A stretch of DNA of 64,000 nt from Nostoc sp. UHCC 0702 (GTDB lineage Bacteria; Cyanobacteriota; Cyanobacteriia; Cyanobacteriales; Nostocaceae). This document shows positions 24,452 through 36,063 of this stretch, piece after piece. The stretch covers positions 62,001 to 126,000 of the forward strand of contig CP071065.1 of the NCBI GenBank assembly GCA_017164015.1. The letters run 5' to 3'. Position numbers and translations under genes: made by a program. How positions within the stretch are numbered: position 1 is the first letter of the stretch; each line of letters starts with the position of its first letter. The notes under the pieces are model-generated. The model made no database searches. It had not been told where the DNA came from and saw nothing but the letters and a program-made list of their open reading frames with translations.

Positions 24452-24898
24452 ATGACAAATAATTATCCAGCTATTGTAAAGGAATTAGAAGAACAGGTTA
24501 AAAATTTTAGAGAGCAAGCAATTAAGCATAGAAAAAAGGCAGATGAGGGACAAAACAAAGCTGAGAAATATTCGAAAGAAGCTCTAAAATTAGACAGTGA
24601 AGGTAAAAAAGATGAAGCTCAAGAGCGTCACCAAGACCGAAAGCAATTTTTAAAAGATAGGAAGACATTGATAGATAGGGCTGACTATCTAGAAAAGTTA
24701 GCGAATGAATGGGAAGAATTAGCCAAAAATATTAAAAATGAATGTTTAGAGGTTCGGAAAGATATGGATAAATTGGAAAATTATCTTAAACAAGGATGTA
24801 GTCAAAAACATTGTTGTGAAGTTCGTTCATTAATCAAAAAATATGTATTAAAAGAGTTTAATAGGTATAAAATTTTAATAAATATATGTAAAATATAA
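24452..24898 (+). CDS. hypothetical coiled-coil protein
   Basis: I do not recognise this 148-residue protein. Residues 5-110 are highly charged, Lys/Glu-rich and lack proline, predicting long coiled coils (Glu-Leu-Glu-Glu-Gln-Val-Lys-Asn-Phe, Lys-Ala-Glu-Lys-Tyr-Ser-Lys-Glu-Ala). The C-terminal part has Cys-Ser-Gln-Lys-His-Cys-Cys-Glu-Val, three close cysteines that could bind metal. It is strongly AT-rich like the next gene, and converges with it. An in-frame start at 24383 would add 23 residues. Function unknown. Confidence 0.55.
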   Translation: MTNNYPAIVKELEEQVKNFREQAIKHRKKADEGQNKAEKYSKEALKLDSEGKKDEAQERHQDRKQFLKDRKTLIDRADYLEKLANEWEELAKNIKNECLEVRKDMDKLENYLKQGCSQKHCCEVRSLIKKYVLKEFNRYKILINICKI

Positions 24899-24959
24899 GT
24901 ATTAAAACTATCTCACATAATAAATTATATATTGTTGCTGTTATCCTTATTAATTATTG

Positions 24960-26228
24960 TTACTCTGTATCAGTATCTTCATATTTACTGTCTATCTGTT
25001 GCCATCTTTCAGTAATTTCTCGATATTCCTTGTCCGCATCGTCTAATATCTTCTCTGTTGACGACGCTTTTTGTTTAGCAGAATTCCCCCAGGAATCTAA
25101 ACGCTTTAATCTATTTTCAAGACTTATTATTGTATTAATGAAATTATCATCAAAATTTTCATTTTTATTTTCTGTATATTCAATATGAATATATTTTAAT
25201 AAATTCAATAATTCTATCACACTTAGCGAAGCAATATTGTCTTTATTATTCAATAAGGATATATCTAATTCTGGTGGTTCTTTGTACTTGTCATCTAATT
25301 GTAATTTTTGTGTTGGATGCTTATCCACAAAGCTCTTTGAATAGTATGCCTTTTCGTAATTATTAGCTTGCTGAATAATGTTTATATCCAATTCATCATT
25401 TCCTGTTTTAGCACCACCAAAAAAAGCTTGATCGATATTTACATTTTTAAATTCTACATCAGCAATATTTGCTTTTCTAAAATAGGCAGAACTTAAATCA
25501 GTGTTGTTTCCGTCAAACTTACCAAATTCAGTTCTGCGTAATTTTGCAGAATTTAATTTAGCCGAACGCAAGTTTGCACCTTGTAGTTTTGTTGCAATGT
25601 CTTTTGTTTCATCATTTTTATCTCTTTTAGTCCTTAAATCTGCACCTGTAAGATAAGCGTCAATTAAAATAGCACCTCTCAAATTGGCTCCTTGTAAATT
25701 TGCTCCCTCAAAATTAGCTTCTGTAAGAATAGCCCTTTCAAAATTAGCTTCTTCTAAAATGGCATTTTTAAAGCTGGCTCCTGTTAAATCAGCGCCACTT
25801 AAGTTGATTCCTCTTAAGTCTGCGCCATCTGCATCAAGTCCTGTAATATCAGCACGTTCTTTATATAAGTCCTCAATTGCTTGTTTTCGTGCGCCACTTG
25901 TTTCTGAACCTTGAGCGCCATCTATTAACTGCCAAGCTTGACGTTCTAACTGTTTTTTTCTATCAAAAGTATCCCAGAAAAATAAAATCGCTGCGGAAAG
26001 CACACCAATATTTTGAAGTTGTTCTGATAACTTAAAATTTGAAGTCAGACGAATAATTTTACATATATTCATGTTATATTTACACTTGTCTTTTTTCTGT
26101 TCATTCTCCAGCAAAGCTATGCCGCCAATAATGGAAAAGGTTATTAAGAGCGTTGTTAATATTTGACACCAGCTTTTTTTCGTACTAGGTGATAGAGGTA
26201 ACTTTTTAGATGATTTGGTAGTCATCAA
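24960..26228 (-). CDS. membrane-anchored pentapeptide-repeat protein
   Basis: The 422-residue product begins with two hydrophobic helices (about 23-40 and 70-85), then a linker, then from about residue 130 to 250 a run of pentapeptide repeats of the Ala-(Asp/Asn)-Leu-x-x type (Gly-Ala-Asp-Leu, Glu-Ala-Asn-Phe, Gly-Ala-Asn-Leu) that fold as a right-handed quadrilateral beta helix. The C-terminal 150 residues are helical and charged, with a coiled-coil tendency. Many such proteins occur in heterocystous cyanobacteria; functions known for relatives include cell differentiation (HglK) and gyrase protection, but neither can be assigned here. Low GC content sets this gene and its coiled-coil neighbour apart. 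Confidence 0.85.
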   Translation of the reverse strand: MMTTKSSKKLPLSPSTKKSWCQILTTLLITFSIIGGIALLENEQKKDKCKYNMNICKIIRLTSNFKLSEQLQNIGVLSAAILFFWDTFDRKKQLERQAWQLIDGAQGSETSGARKQAIEDLYKERADITGLDADGADLRGINLSGADLTGASFKNAILEEANFERAILTEANFEGANLQGANLRGAILIDAYLTGADLRTKRDKNDETKDIATKLQGANLRSAKLNSAKLRRTEFGKFDGNNTDLSSAYFRKANIADVEFKNVNIDQAFFGGAKTGNDELDINIIQQANNYEKAYYSKSFVDKHPTQKLQLDDKYKEPPELDISLLNNKDNIASLSVIELLNLLKYIHIEYTENKNENFDDNFINTIISLENRLKRLDSWGNSAKQKASSTEKILDDADKEYREITERWQQIDSKYEDTDTE

Positions 26229-26514
26229 CCCTTGCTCCCTTTCTGAAACTAGACTTGTATTAAATTAAATAGGAGTTTATCTATTAATGCAAGTAAAATT
26301 TAGTGATAGTATCAGTTCAGTAGTATATAAATACTATTAAGACTTACGCATGGGAAACGAGAAATTAAGGGTTTGGGCTGGGCATGGGAAAGCCTCACCA
26401 CGGGAGTGGCTCCCCAACGCACTGGCTCCTGATGACTGTGAACAGTGGGATATTTTTGTACTTGGAAGTCCCTTATTTTTGTCCCCTTCCTATCTCCCCA
26501 GCCCCCCAGCCTTC

Positions 26515-27678
26515 TTACTCTTGCGAATCTGTATGACTGTCTTCCGGTAAACTTTGTTGAGCTGGTAAGCTACGCATTTTATTCATCTGAGTCAGAGCAT
26601 ACCTTGCTGTTGACTGCACTTGTGCATCAGAATCTTCCAAGGCGTGGCTTAACATTTGGCTCATTTGATTCATCATGTCATAAACGCGAGTCAGATCACG
26701 GATAGCATTTTGCCGCACCTGTGGACTTTCATCTTGCATCGAGATTGCTAAAGCACGGTTCATAGGTTTAAGCGTGCGGGTACTAATTTCTGCCAAAGCT
26801 GCCAAAATTAAGCTGCGTTCTTGAGAATCTGCATCCATCATCAAATCTACTAGTGGCTGAATTGCCCCTGAGTCTCCCTGTTGACCCAAATCCCAAATAG
26901 CCTTGCGCCGCTTTGTCGGGTCGTTACTGCGTAAGTCCTTGATCAATTCGTCAATGATATTGACTTTTGGCAGACGAGAAGTTTTGTCTGGTGGCAATAC
27001 TGCCGTGGGGATTGATGCAATAGCAGTTTGCGGAACAGTCTCAGATGAGGGATTTTCCTGAGTATTTGCTGTGGTGTCCAACTCTGGTAATGATGGCGTA
27101 GCTAAGGCTTTTTCAGGTGAACTCAAAGGTTTCAGTTGCGAATTGTTGGCATATTGCGTTTGTTTTGACTGACGAAACCATCTCATCAGAAAAAGAATTG
27201 CCCCAATGCTTCCTAAAACTCCCAAGCCAAATAGTGACCACCAAATAAAATCTATTTGGTTTTCCTGGGGTTTGGCAGTGGGTTCGGGAGTTGGAGTTAA
27301 AGAGGCGACGACAGGAGAGACACTAAACTGAGTTTTTACTGCTAAAGCTGCTTGCAGATGTGATCTAGTCGCCACATCTGCTACACCATCTATTCTTTTT
27401 AAACCTTTTGCTTTCTGAAATTGAGCTACAGCAATTTGCGTACTTCGTCTGTACCGTCCATTTGCCAAGCTGTTATAGTATCCTAACTCTTTCAATTGGG
27501 TTTGTAAGCGCTGCACATCTGACCCTTGGCTACCGAGTCTCAGAACAGCTTGCTTGGCAGGTATTGTAGAACTTGCTTGTGCAAGTTCTGTAAATGTGTT
27601 GCTACTTGCAGGATTTGGGTAAAAACCCAGGCAAGTAAAACAGGTAAATATTAGGATTGAGGAATAACATAGCCTCAT
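26515..27678 (-). CDS. secreted/membrane peptidoglycan-binding and HEAT-repeat protein
   Basis: A 387-residue protein of mixed architecture. An N-terminal signal peptide (1-25) precedes a peptidoglycan-binding domain 1 (residues 45-110: Leu-Arg-Leu-Gly-Ser-Gln-Gly-Ser-Asp-Val-Gln-Arg-Leu-Gln, then Gly-Tyr-Tyr). A transmembrane helix at about 145-165 (Trp-Trp-Ser-Leu-Phe-Gly-Leu-Gly-Val-Leu-Gly) ends with Arg-Trp-Phe-Arg-Gln. The C-terminal region (240-375) holds HEAT repeats, presumably in the cytoplasm. It thus could connect the cell wall with cytoplasmic partners. The 286-bp gap downstream towards the pentapeptide gene shows no recognisable feature. Confidence 0.8.
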   Translation of the reverse strand: MRLCYSSILIFTCFTCLGFYPNPASSNTFTELAQASSTIPAKQAVLRLGSQGSDVQRLQTQLKELGYYNSLANGRYRRSTQIAVAQFQKAKGLKRIDGVADVATRSHLQAALAVKTQFSVSPVVASLTPTPEPTAKPQENQIDFIWWSLFGLGVLGSIGAILFLMRWFRQSKQTQYANNSQLKPLSSPEKALATPSLPELDTTANTQENPSSETVPQTAIASIPTAVLPPDKTSRLPKVNIIDELIKDLRSNDPTKRRKAIWDLGQQGDSGAIQPLVDLMMDADSQERSLILAALAEISTRTLKPMNRALAISMQDESPQVRQNAIRDLTRVYDMMNQMSQMLSHALEDSDAQVQSTARYALTQMNKMRSLPAQQSLPEDSHTDSQE

Positions 27679-28086
27679 ATTGGAAGTTACAGCCTGAACG
27701 TGCTTTTGAAGTCATAGATACCACAACAATAACTTCAAGCTGTCTAAATGTTAAGTTTTAATGTGACACAAAAATCATTAGTACCACAATAATACTGACA
27801 CAAAATTACGTGCTACTGCCAGTAATTCATGAATTGCTGGTACATAAAAATATCGGTTTCGGCTATTATTAGCGTCAGTCTGTGGTATTGCTGGTAGCTC
27901 AAGTGCTGTTGGAAAGGGCGTTTGTAGTGATCAAACTGAGCAATTGCCTAATGGTCTACGCCTGTTTAGCACAGCCAGTATGTTGGAGAGATACTTTGTA
28001 CTTGCAGGCTTTCCACGGATACCGCAAGTGTTGTTGGCTTTGCAACTGATGTAAGACTTTTAGTCTGAGGCTTTTCTTGCCATGTA

Positions 28087-28174
28087 ATATAGCAGTCCTA
28101 AATCATTCGTGAGAAACAAGATCCCCGACTTCTTTGAGAAGTCGGGGATCTGAACAAATCTAGGATTGCTATAT
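28087..28174. repeat. 88-bp nested palindromic element
   Basis: Outer arms ATATAGCAGTCCTA and TAGGATTGCTATAT match at 13 of 14. The centre is a perfect 14-bp hairpin GATCCCCGACTTCT / AGAAGTCGGGGATC with a TTG loop. It lies in the 692-bp gap before the large kinase; the rest of that gap shows no clear feature besides weak small hairpins near 28050. Confidence 0.75.
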
Positions 28175-28370
28175 GTCGTAATTCTATTACTTAAGTATAT
28201 TCCCTGAGGAATCTTCAGGCTAGTTCTAAGTAATACTTGGGTAAATGTCGCCCTTGACTGAGAAATAATTGAGAATTTTTTACATATTTTCAGTAAATAA
28301 GTTTCTATTTTTACCTCTTGTGCGGGAACTCTAATAGGTAAAGGACGAACATACAGTGCGAGGTCAAGTT

Positions 28371-31300
28371 ATGCTATCTACTTTGAAGATACCTGGTTAC
28401 AACATCAGCGAAGTCATTCATGAAGGGGTAAATACCATTGTTTACCGGGGAGAATCACAAGCCGAACAAGAAAAAGTTATCCTCAAAGTCCTGAAAGCAG
28501 AATACCCGACCTTAGAGCAAATTACTCGCCTCAAACACGAGTATTCTATTACAGAAAATCTGCACTTGAATGGTGTAGTCAAAGTTTTGAGGCAGGAAGT
28601 TCACGAAAATCGCCTAGTTTTAGTAGCCCAAGATATTGGGGGTATTAGTCTCAAAACAATGCTAGAGAAGGAAAATTATATATTACCTCTGCAAACATTT
28701 CTTAATATTGCTATACAAATAGCGCGATCGCTAATATCACTGCATACTCACCACATCATCCATAAAGACATCAAACCTAGCAATATCATCATTAATCCCC
28801 AAACTTTTGAAGTCAAGTTAATTGACTTCAGTATCGCCTCGCGTCTGAGTAAAGAAACACCTTTTTTGGCAAACCTAAATCAACTAGAAGGGACGCTGGC
28901 GTATATATCTCCGGAACAAACCGGGAGAATGAACCGAATAGTAGATTACCGTACTGATTTTTACTCGTTAGGTGTGACTTTCTACGAAATGTTAACGGGT
29001 AGATTACCTTATGAAGGTACCGAACCAATAGAATTAGTTCACTGTCATATTGCCAAAGAAGCAACGTCAATTCAGAAATTAAACCCGGAAGTACCTGCAC
29101 CAGTCGCTGCAATTGTCAGCAAATTAATGGCGAAAAATGCAGAAGAACGATATCAAAGCGCAGCCGGACTGTTAGCCGATTTACAATTTTGTCTGACTCA
29201 ATTAGAGAACACAGGCCAGATAATTCAATTTATCCCAGGACAAAAAGACCGCGTAGCTCAACTTCTAATTCCTCAAAAACTATACGGACGTGAGCGAGAA
29301 GTGTCAACCTTGTTGGCAGCATTTGACCGCATTAGCCACGGTGGAAGTGAATTGATGTTGGTATCAGGTTACTCCGGTATCGGAAAATCTTCTTTAGTCA
29401 ACGAAGTACATAAACCCGTTGTTCGCCAAAGAGGTTACTTCATTAGCGGCAAATTTGACCAAATGGGGCGGAGTGTTCCTTACGCTTCCATTATACAAGC
29501 TTTTCAGTTCCTCATGCGGCAATTACTTACGGAAAGTGCCCAACAACTGCAAACATGGAAAGAGAAACTAGAAGCGGCTTTAGGTGCTAATGGACAAGTT
29601 GTGATTAATGTCATTCCAGAGGTGGAACTGATAATTGGTAAACAGCCAGAAGTGTCACAATTAGGTGCAACAGAAGCCCAAAACCGCTTTAATCGAGTTT
29701 TTCAAAAATTTATTCAAGTTTTCTGCCAAAAAGAACACCCTTTGGTATTATTTTTAGATGACTTGCAGTGGGCAGACTCTGCATCATTAAATTTACTGCA
29801 AGTATTGATGACAAATTTAGAAAGTAAATACCTGCTGCTAATTGGAGCATATCGAGATAATGAAGTTAGTGCAGCACATCCGTTAATTCAGACATTAGAA
29901 GATATCAAAAAAGCAGGAACAAAAATTGATAATATTATACTGCGTCCGCTAAGTATAGCTCATGTACAACAGATTCTTTTAGATACTTTTGTAGAAACAG
30001 ACAATTTTGCTGCAATACAAGAATTAGCGAGTTTAATTTTTAATAAAACTCAAGGAAATCCATTTTTTTTAACTCAACTATTAAAAACACTACATCAGGA
30101 ACAGCTACTGGTATTTGATTTTATCACCGGGCAATGGCAATGGAATATTCCAGACATTCAAGCTACTGCAACTGTGGATAAAAGTGTAGTTGAGTTAATC
30201 GCAACAAATATCCAAAAACTGCCAGAAGCAACACAGATGGTATTAATTCTAGCAGCTTGTGTTGGTGCGCGTTTTAGCTTAGATGTATTGACAATTGTGA
30301 GTGAACAAAGTTTGCTAATGACTGCTGAAGCTTTAGAACCTGCTTTAGAACAAGGATTAATATTACCCCTCAACAATAATTATAAAGTGCCGTTATTGTT
30401 TGCCGTTCAAGAGTTAAAAGCCTTGGGCTTCGATGATTCCAAAGTAATGTACCGATTCCTGCATGACCGAGTACAGCAGGCATGTTATTCGTTACTTGCA
30501 GATCAAGACAAGAAAAAAACTCATCTGAAAATTGGTCAATTGTTACTGAAAAATATTCCTATAGCAGAAATAGAGTCTAATATTTTTGATATTGTTAATC
30601 AATTAAATATCGGGATTGATACATTTACCCAACAATTAGAAAAGGATGAATTAGCCAAACTTAATTTCATAGCAGGACGTAAGGCTAAAGCAGCAGCAGC
30701 TTACGAAGGAGCATTCAAATATTTGAATATTGGGTTAGAGCTTTTATCTTCCCAAAGTTGGGAAACCCAGTATGATTTGACACTTGCACTGTATGAATCA
30801 GCAGTAGAAGCCGCCTATCTAACTACTAACTTTTATATGATGGAACAATGGACAAATATTGTTCTACAACAGGCAAAAACAATTGTGGATAAAGTGAAAG
30901 TATATGAAGTCATAATCCAAACCCGGATAGCCCAAGGCAAATTAATTGAAGGCATCAAGGTAGGACTGAGTGTGCTGGAATTATTAGATATTAAACTATC
31001 AGAATTAGCTACTGTTGAAGATGTCCAGCAAGCTTTGCCGGAAACCACTGCCTATCTACAACATGGCTTGAATGTATCAGATTTAATTAACCTGCCTTTA
31101 ATGACTGATGTCCGCAAACTGGCGGCTATGCGGATACTATCATCTCTAACAGCTCCAACTTTTATTGCTGCACCTCCACTATATGCACCAACAATTTTTT
31201 CCCAAGTAAAGCTATCGATTGAATATGGAAATGCACCCTTTTCAACTTTTGCTTATGCAAGTTACGGGCTGATTTTACACGGAACTCTAGGAGATATTGA

Positions 31301-33800
31301 AACGGGTTATGAATTTGGAAAATTAGCGTTAAGCCTTGTGGAACAGCTAAATGTTTCTGATATGAAAGCCAGAACATTTTTTGCTGTAGGTGTATTTATC
31401 AAACATATAAAAGAGCATATTGTTGATATTTTGCCATTGTTACGGAAAGCTTTTGCTAATGGATTGGAGAATGGAGACTTAGAATATGCTGGTTGGTCAG
31501 CAATGTATCAATATCAATATGCTTTTTTTGCTGGTCAAGAGCTAGCTTCTTTAGAGCGGGAAATGTTAGCCATTAGCAATACTTTTTCTGAATTTAAGCA
31601 AGCAGTAGTTCTAAGTTATCACAAAAACTGTCTACAGGTAGTTTTAAATTTGCAAGGCAAAGCTAAAGATCCATGTAGTTTAGTTGGTGTTTATGATGAA
31701 GTAACCATGCTACCACTGCTTTTAGAAGCAAATGAAATACTGGGATTGTGCTTCTTTTATACTTACAAACTCCTGCTCTATTTTTTGTTTAGGGAATATA
31801 CTCAAGCCGTGGTAAATGCAGAGCAACTAGAGAAGTATTTAGACGGAGGAAAAGGAAGTATTTTTGTACCTCTGTTCTATTTTTATGATTCTCTGGCACG
31901 GCTAGCTGTGTATTTTGATTCTGATAGTACGCAACAGCAAGAGATACTAGCTAAAGTACAAGCAAACCAAGAAAAATTGCAAGTTTCGGCGCACTACGCT
32001 CCAAGAAATTATCAACATAAGTATGATTTAGTAGAAGCAGAAAAATATCGTATTTTTGGTCAACAATATCACGCAATGGATTATTATGACCGTGCTATTG
32101 CTGGTGCTGCTGAAAATAGTTATATTCAAGAAGAAGCGCTTGCCAACGAATGTGCTGCTTTATTTTATTCTGGTTTAGGCAAGCCAAAAATTGCTAAAGT
32201 CTACATGACAGAAGCTTACTACAGCTATATTAAATGGGGAGCGATCGCTAAAGTAAAACATTTAGAAAAAACTTTCCCCGAATTAACTAACCGCACTCCA
32301 TTACCAGAAATAGAAACTGATACCATCAACTCTATTTTGACCAGTACTATTAACCCCACTATTAGTAAATCAAAAGGAACTATAGCTAACAATAGCAATA
32401 TTCTCGACTTGGCTACGGTGATTAAAGCTTCCTCAGCAATTAGTAATAATATCATTTTGGAAAGTTTACCTCGCACTCTCCTACATGTTGTTCTAGAAAA
32501 TGCAGGTGCCCAAAAAGGTGGTTTGATTTTAGAAAAAGACAACCAATTATTGATCGAAGCAATTGATACTAATGAACAAGTAATGGATATTGTGCAACAA
32601 TCAATATCTGTAGATGAAAGTCAAGATATTCCCATCAAACTGATAAATTATGTTGCCAGAACTCAGCAAGCTTTAGTGATTGGAAATGCAACCATTGACC
32701 CCATTTCTAAAAATGATCCTTACATTAATCAACATCAATGTAAATCAATTCTCTGTGTTCCCCTAATTTATCAGCGTAGTTTTATCGGCATTTTCTACTT
32801 AGAAAATAATCTGATAACCGATGCATTCACTCCCACACGTTTAGAACTAATTACAATACTAGCCTCACAAGCTGCGATCGCTATTAAAAATGCCCGTCTC
32901 TACGCCTGGGAACAAGAGAAATCTCAAGAGTTGCAACAAGCACTTTCCAAACTCCAACAAACCCAAGCCCAACTTGTCCACACTGAGAAAATATCCTCTT
33001 TAGGACAATTAGTTGCAGGTGTCGCCCATGAGGTCAATAACCCAGTTGGCTTTATCAACGGTAATTTGTCCCACGCCAGTCAGTATATCGAAGACTTAAT
33101 TAATCACCTGCAATTGTATACTCAGTACTATCCTGACCCCGTACCTGAAATTGTGGAAGATGCCGAAAATATTGATTTGGAATACCTACTCTCAGACTTG
33201 CCCAAAATGATTAATTCGATGAAACTTGGTACTATTCGGATCAAAGATATCATGCAATCATTACGGAACTTCTCGCGGGTAGACGGGAATGAGAAAAAAG
33301 CTGTTAATATTTGTGAGGGCATTGATACTACTCTGATGATACTATCCCATCGCCTGAAAGCAAAAGCAGAGCGACCAGAAATTAAGGTAGTAAAAGACTA
33401 TGAAAAACTACCTTTAATAGAGTGTTATCCAGGCCAACTCAATCAAGTGTTTATGAATCTGCTTTCCAATGCTATTGATGCATTGGAAGAGTCAAACACT
33501 GGTAAAACATTTAGTGAAATTGAAAAAAATCCCAATATCATCACAATTCGCACTTACGCTACAGATCACCAAGCGACTATTAGTATTGCTGATAATGGTT
33601 TAGGGATGAATGAAGAAGTACGACAAAGATTATTTGATGCATTTTTTACTACCAAAGCTGAGGGTAAAGGCACAGGCTTAGGACTGAGTATTAGTTATCA
33701 AATTATCACAGAAGCTCATGGTGGGACTTTAAAGTGTTTATCTTCAGAAGGTGAAGGTGCAGAGTTTATTATTCAAATTCCAATTTTAACTGGGGACTAG
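28371..33800 (+). CDS. giant hybrid Ser/Thr kinase-ATPase-GAF-histidine kinase
   Basis: An 1809-residue signalling protein. Domains in order: Ser/Thr kinase (8-270, Lys in [14 protein letters not shown] catalytic loop, Asp-Phe-Ser in place of Asp-Phe-Gly), AAA-type ATPase (310-600, Walker A Gly-Tyr-Ser-Gly-Ile-Gly-Lys-Ser near 332, Walker B Phe-Leu-Asp-Asp-Leu-Gln-Trp-Ala-Asp), a long helical/TPR-like region (about 650-1310), GAF (about 1353-1510), then histidine kinase (H-box Val-Ala-His-Glu-Val-Asn-Asn-Pro near 1550; ATP-binding domain 1683-1809 with Asp-Asn-Gly-Leu-Gly and Gly-Lys-Gly-Thr-Gly-Leu-Gly). Such kinases are common in Nostoc. Signal and response regulator unknown. The ATG at 28371 is preferred to a GTG at 28356. 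Confidence 0.9.
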   Translation: MLSTLKIPGYNISEVIHEGVNTIVYRGESQAEQEKVILKVLKAEYPTLEQITRLKHEYSITENLHLNGVVKVLRQEVHENRLVLVAQDIGGISLKTMLEKENYILPLQTFLNIAIQIARSLISLHTHHIIHKDIKPSNIIINPQTFEVKLIDFSIASRLSKETPFLANLNQLEGTLAYISPEQTGRMNRIVDYRTDFYSLGVTFYEMLTGRLPYEGTEPIELVHCHIAKEATSIQKLNPEVPAPVAAIVSKLMAKNAEERYQSAAGLLADLQFCLTQLENTGQIIQFIPGQKDRVAQLLIPQKLYGREREVSTLLAAFDRISHGGSELMLVSGYSGIGKSSLVNEVHKPVVRQRGYFISGKFDQMGRSVPYASIIQAFQFLMRQLLTESAQQLQTWKEKLEAALGANGQVVINVIPEVELIIGKQPEVSQLGATEAQNRFNRVFQKFIQVFCQKEHPLVLFLDDLQWADSASLNLLQVLMTNLESKYLLLIGAYRDNEVSAAHPLIQTLEDIKKAGTKIDNIILRPLSIAHVQQILLDTFVETDNFAAIQELASLIFNKTQGNPFFLTQLLKTLHQEQLLVFDFITGQWQWNIPDIQATATVDKSVVELIATNIQKLPEATQMVLILAACVGARFSLDVLTIVSEQSLLMTAEALEPALEQGLILPLNNNYKVPLLFAVQELKALGFDDSKVMYRFLHDRVQQACYSLLADQDKKKTHLKIGQLLLKNIPIAEIESNIFDIVNQLNIGIDTFTQQLEKDELAKLNFIAGRKAKAAAAYEGAFKYLNIGLELLSSQSWETQYDLTLALYESAVEAAYLTTNFYMMEQWTNIVLQQAKTIVDKVKVYEVIIQTRIAQGKLIEGIKVGLSVLELLDIKLSELATVEDVQQALPETTAYLQHGLNVSDLINLPLMTDVRKLAAMRILSSLTAPTFIAAPPLYAPTIFSQVKLSIEYGNAPFSTFAYASYGLILHGTLGDIETGYEFGKLALSLVEQLNVSDMKARTFFAVGVFIKHIKEHIVDILPLLRKAFANGLENGDLEYAGWSAMYQYQYAFFAGQELASLEREMLAISNTFSEFKQAVVLSYHKNCLQVVLNLQGKAKDPCSLVGVYDEVTMLPLLLEANEILGLCFFYTYKLLLYFLFREYTQAVVNAEQLEKYLDGGKGSIFVPLFYFYDSLARLAVYFDSDSTQQQEILAKVQANQEKLQVSAHYAPRNYQHKYDLVEAEKYRIFGQQYHAMDYYDRAIAGAAENSYIQEEALANECAALFYSGLGKPKIAKVYMTEAYYSYIKWGAIAKVKHLEKTFPELTNRTPLPEIETDTINSILTSTINPTISKSKGTIANNSNILDLATVIKASSAISNNIILESLPRTLLHVVLENAGAQKGGLILEKDNQLLIEAIDTNEQVMDIVQQSISVDESQDIPIKLINYVARTQQALVIGNATIDPISKNDPYINQHQCKSILCVPLIYQRSFIGIFYLENNLITDAFTPTRLELITILASQAAIAIKNARLYAWEQEKSQELQQALSKLQQTQAQLVHTEKISSLGQLVAGVAHEVNNPVGFINGNLSHASQYIEDLINHLQLYTQYYPDPVPEIVEDAENIDLEYLLSDLPKMINSMKLGTIRIKDIMQSLRNFSRVDGNEKKAVNICEGIDTTLMILSHRLKAKAERPEIKVVKDYEKLPLIECYPGQLNQVFMNLLSNAIDALEESNTGKTFSEIEKNPNIITIRTYATDHQATISIADNGLGMNEEVRQRLFDAFFTTKAEGKGTGLGLSISYQIITEAHGGTLKCLSSEGEGAEFIIQIPILTGD

Positions 33801-33899
33801 GGACTGGGGACTGGGTACTAGGTACTGGGGATTGGGGACTGGGGACTGGGGACTGGGGACTGGGGACTGGGGACTGGGGACTGGGGACTGGGGACTGGG
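33789..33899. repeat. GGGGACT heptamer array overlapping the kinase stop codon
   Basis: About 15 units of GGGGACT or near variants start in the last four codons of the large kinase (ACTGGGGACTAG encodes Thr-Gly-Asp-stop) and fill the gap to the peptidase gene. Runs of four G make G-quadruplexes possible on the plus strand. Confidence 0.9.
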
Positions 33900-33954
33900 A
33901 AAACATTCCAAATATTCAGGACTCAGCACTCAGCACTTGGGTATAAGTCTTTGA

Positions 33955-35844
33955 TTATTTAACTACACCTGAATGACCAGAGATATTTTCTAGAGGTTCA
34001 AATCTACCGCCTAAGTATTGGGCGAGAAACTCTTCAGCGATCGCAAAAAAGTGTAAGCGATTTTCTGGTCTGACAAAGCCATGTCCTTCATCAGAGTAAA
34101 CTATATATTGCACTGGTAAATTAGCCTGGCGCAAAGCTTCTACAATTTGGTCGCTTTCTGCTTGTTTAACTCGCTGATCATTAGCACCTTGACCAATAAG
34201 TAAAGGTTTTTGAATGCGGTCAGCAAAAAATAAAGGCGATCGCGATTTGAGAAATTCTTCTTCTGTCTCCCAGTTACCAACGCGATAATCAAGGGTGGCT
34301 TTGATCGGTTCCCAATAAGGTGGTTTGTTTTTTAGTAAGGTAATTAAGCTACTAGGCCCGACAATATCCACACCAGCAGCAAAAACTTCTGGTGTAAAAG
34401 TTAATCCCACTAGAGTCGCATAACCACCATAAGAACCGCCCATAATGGCAATCTTTTGTGGGTCGGAAATACCTTGTTGCACTAACCAATTTACACCGTC
34501 GATTAAATCATCGTGCATTTTAGCAGCCCATTCACGATTACCAGCGTTGAGAAAAGCTTTACCGTAGCCAGTAGAACCGCGATAGTTCACTTGCAGAACA
34601 GCGTAACCACGGTTAGCCAGCCATTGTGCTGAGGGAGAAAAACCCCAAGTATCTCGCGTCCAAGGGCCGCCATGAACTAGCAATACTGTTGGCAAATTCT
34701 CGGCTGGTATTCCTGGTGGCGTTGTCAGGTAAGCATGAATAGTTAAACCATCCCGCGCTTCGTAGGAAATCGGCTGCATTGATGCTAATTGCAATGCTTC
34801 GAGTTTGGGTTGGTTACTAAACAGGAAAGTACTAGTTTTGGACTCTCGGTGGTAGGCATAGTAATAAACTGGGCCATCATCAGTTTTGTAAGCTACTAGC
34901 CAAGTTTTATCTGACAAATCACGGCTAATTAGAGAAAACTCTCCAGGACGTACTTTGGCTATTTCTTCAAAGTCAGCTGCTATGCTATTGTCGATTACCT
35001 GCCATTGTTGTTTGTCTTTGTAGAAAGAAACCGCTTGCATAACTCGTGTCAATGGCTGAATAATTACCCCCACCACATCATACTGCTGGTCTTCGGCGAT
35101 GACAGTCTCTTGATGGGTGTCTAGGTCAACAGCTAATAGACGTTGGGCGTTAGCATCGTGATTGCCTTTAATATAAAGTGTTTTATGATCAGCCGAGAAG
35201 CTGACGGAAGATCCTTCCTCCTCTGGGCCCCAGTGGCGGAGAACTTCCCAATGTTTATCTGTGGTTTCCCGCAATAACAAATCATAACCACCATCAGGTG
35301 TATTAGCTGTGGCTGCAAGTACCTGTAACTCGGCGTTAGCTGTCCAACTGGAAATATTACCCGGATTTTCGGTATCGAACTCCACCGCACCGTTTTTCAG
35401 GTTGATGCGATAAACGTCAAACTTTTGGGGATTGTTCAAATTCAACTCTATCAGCACTTGGTCTGGATCTTTAGGTTCCAGTCCCACAAGTTGTGCTTTC
35501 ACACCTGGGAATGGCGTTAAGTCACGCACAATCTTGGAGTGAATATTCACCAAGTAGAAGTGAAAGTTTTCATCACCATCGGCATCTTGCATGTAAAGCA
35601 ACTGGTCAGCGTTATAAGTCCACAAGAAAGTGCGGATACCCCGTTTTTTGTCCGCAGTTAGTATCTGGTGGTCTTCTTGTCCCACAGTTTGCAACCACAC
35701 CTGCAAGACATTTTTTTCATCAGGGGCAATATAAGCCAAGTACTTACCATCAGGTGAAAGTTTTGGACTGGTCTTTTCAGGGTTTCCAAATAGGATTTGG
35801 CGGGGAATCAAGGGTGGTAGAGAGGGGGCTTGTGTAGATGACAT
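33955..35844 (-). CDS. S9 family peptidase (prolyl oligopeptidase/acylaminoacyl peptidase type)
   Basis: From the ATG at 35844 the product has 629 residues. The N-terminal 350 residues form a beta-propeller-like part; the C-terminal alpha/beta-hydrolase has the nucleophile Ser in Gly-Gly-Ser-Tyr-Gly-Gly near 470, Asp in Gly-Ala-Asn-Asp-Gln-Arg-Val near 558 and His in Asp-Glu-Gly-His-Gly-Phe near 586. The family cleaves short peptides, often from the N-terminus. No signal peptide, so probably cytoplasmic. An upstream GTG or ATG start would add only 13 residues with no homology. Neighbours give no functional clue. Confidence 0.9.
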   Translation of the reverse strand: MSSTQAPSLPPLIPRQILFGNPEKTSPKLSPDGKYLAYIAPDEKNVLQVWLQTVGQEDHQILTADKKRGIRTFLWTYNADQLLYMQDADGDENFHFYLVNIHSKIVRDLTPFPGVKAQLVGLEPKDPDQVLIELNLNNPQKFDVYRINLKNGAVEFDTENPGNISSWTANAELQVLAATANTPDGGYDLLLRETTDKHWEVLRHWGPEEEGSSVSFSADHKTLYIKGNHDANAQRLLAVDLDTHQETVIAEDQQYDVVGVIIQPLTRVMQAVSFYKDKQQWQVIDNSIAADFEEIAKVRPGEFSLISRDLSDKTWLVAYKTDDGPVYYYAYHRESKTSTFLFSNQPKLEALQLASMQPISYEARDGLTIHAYLTTPPGIPAENLPTVLLVHGGPWTRDTWGFSPSAQWLANRGYAVLQVNYRGSTGYGKAFLNAGNREWAAKMHDDLIDGVNWLVQQGISDPQKIAIMGGSYGGYATLVGLTFTPEVFAAGVDIVGPSSLITLLKNKPPYWEPIKATLDYRVGNWETEEEFLKSRSPLFFADRIQKPLLIGQGANDQRVKQAESDQIVEALRQANLPVQYIVYSDEGHGFVRPENRLHFFAIAEEFLAQYLGGRFEPLENISGHSGVVK

Positions 35845-36063
35845 ATAAAAAGATGAAGGATAAAGATTAAAGGCTAAATTCATGAACCATTAATCTTGCA
35901 CTCAGCCTGAATGACTGGAAGTCGCAGCTAAACAAACTTTTTCCGCCTAGGCGGACTAACGAAAAATCAAAGTTTTGTAGCTTGTGTAGTCAAGATTAGT
36001 TTGTCTTGCCGCAATTTGAATTAAAGGGGTGCAAGATGTGAGGAACCTGATTTTAGTTTATCC

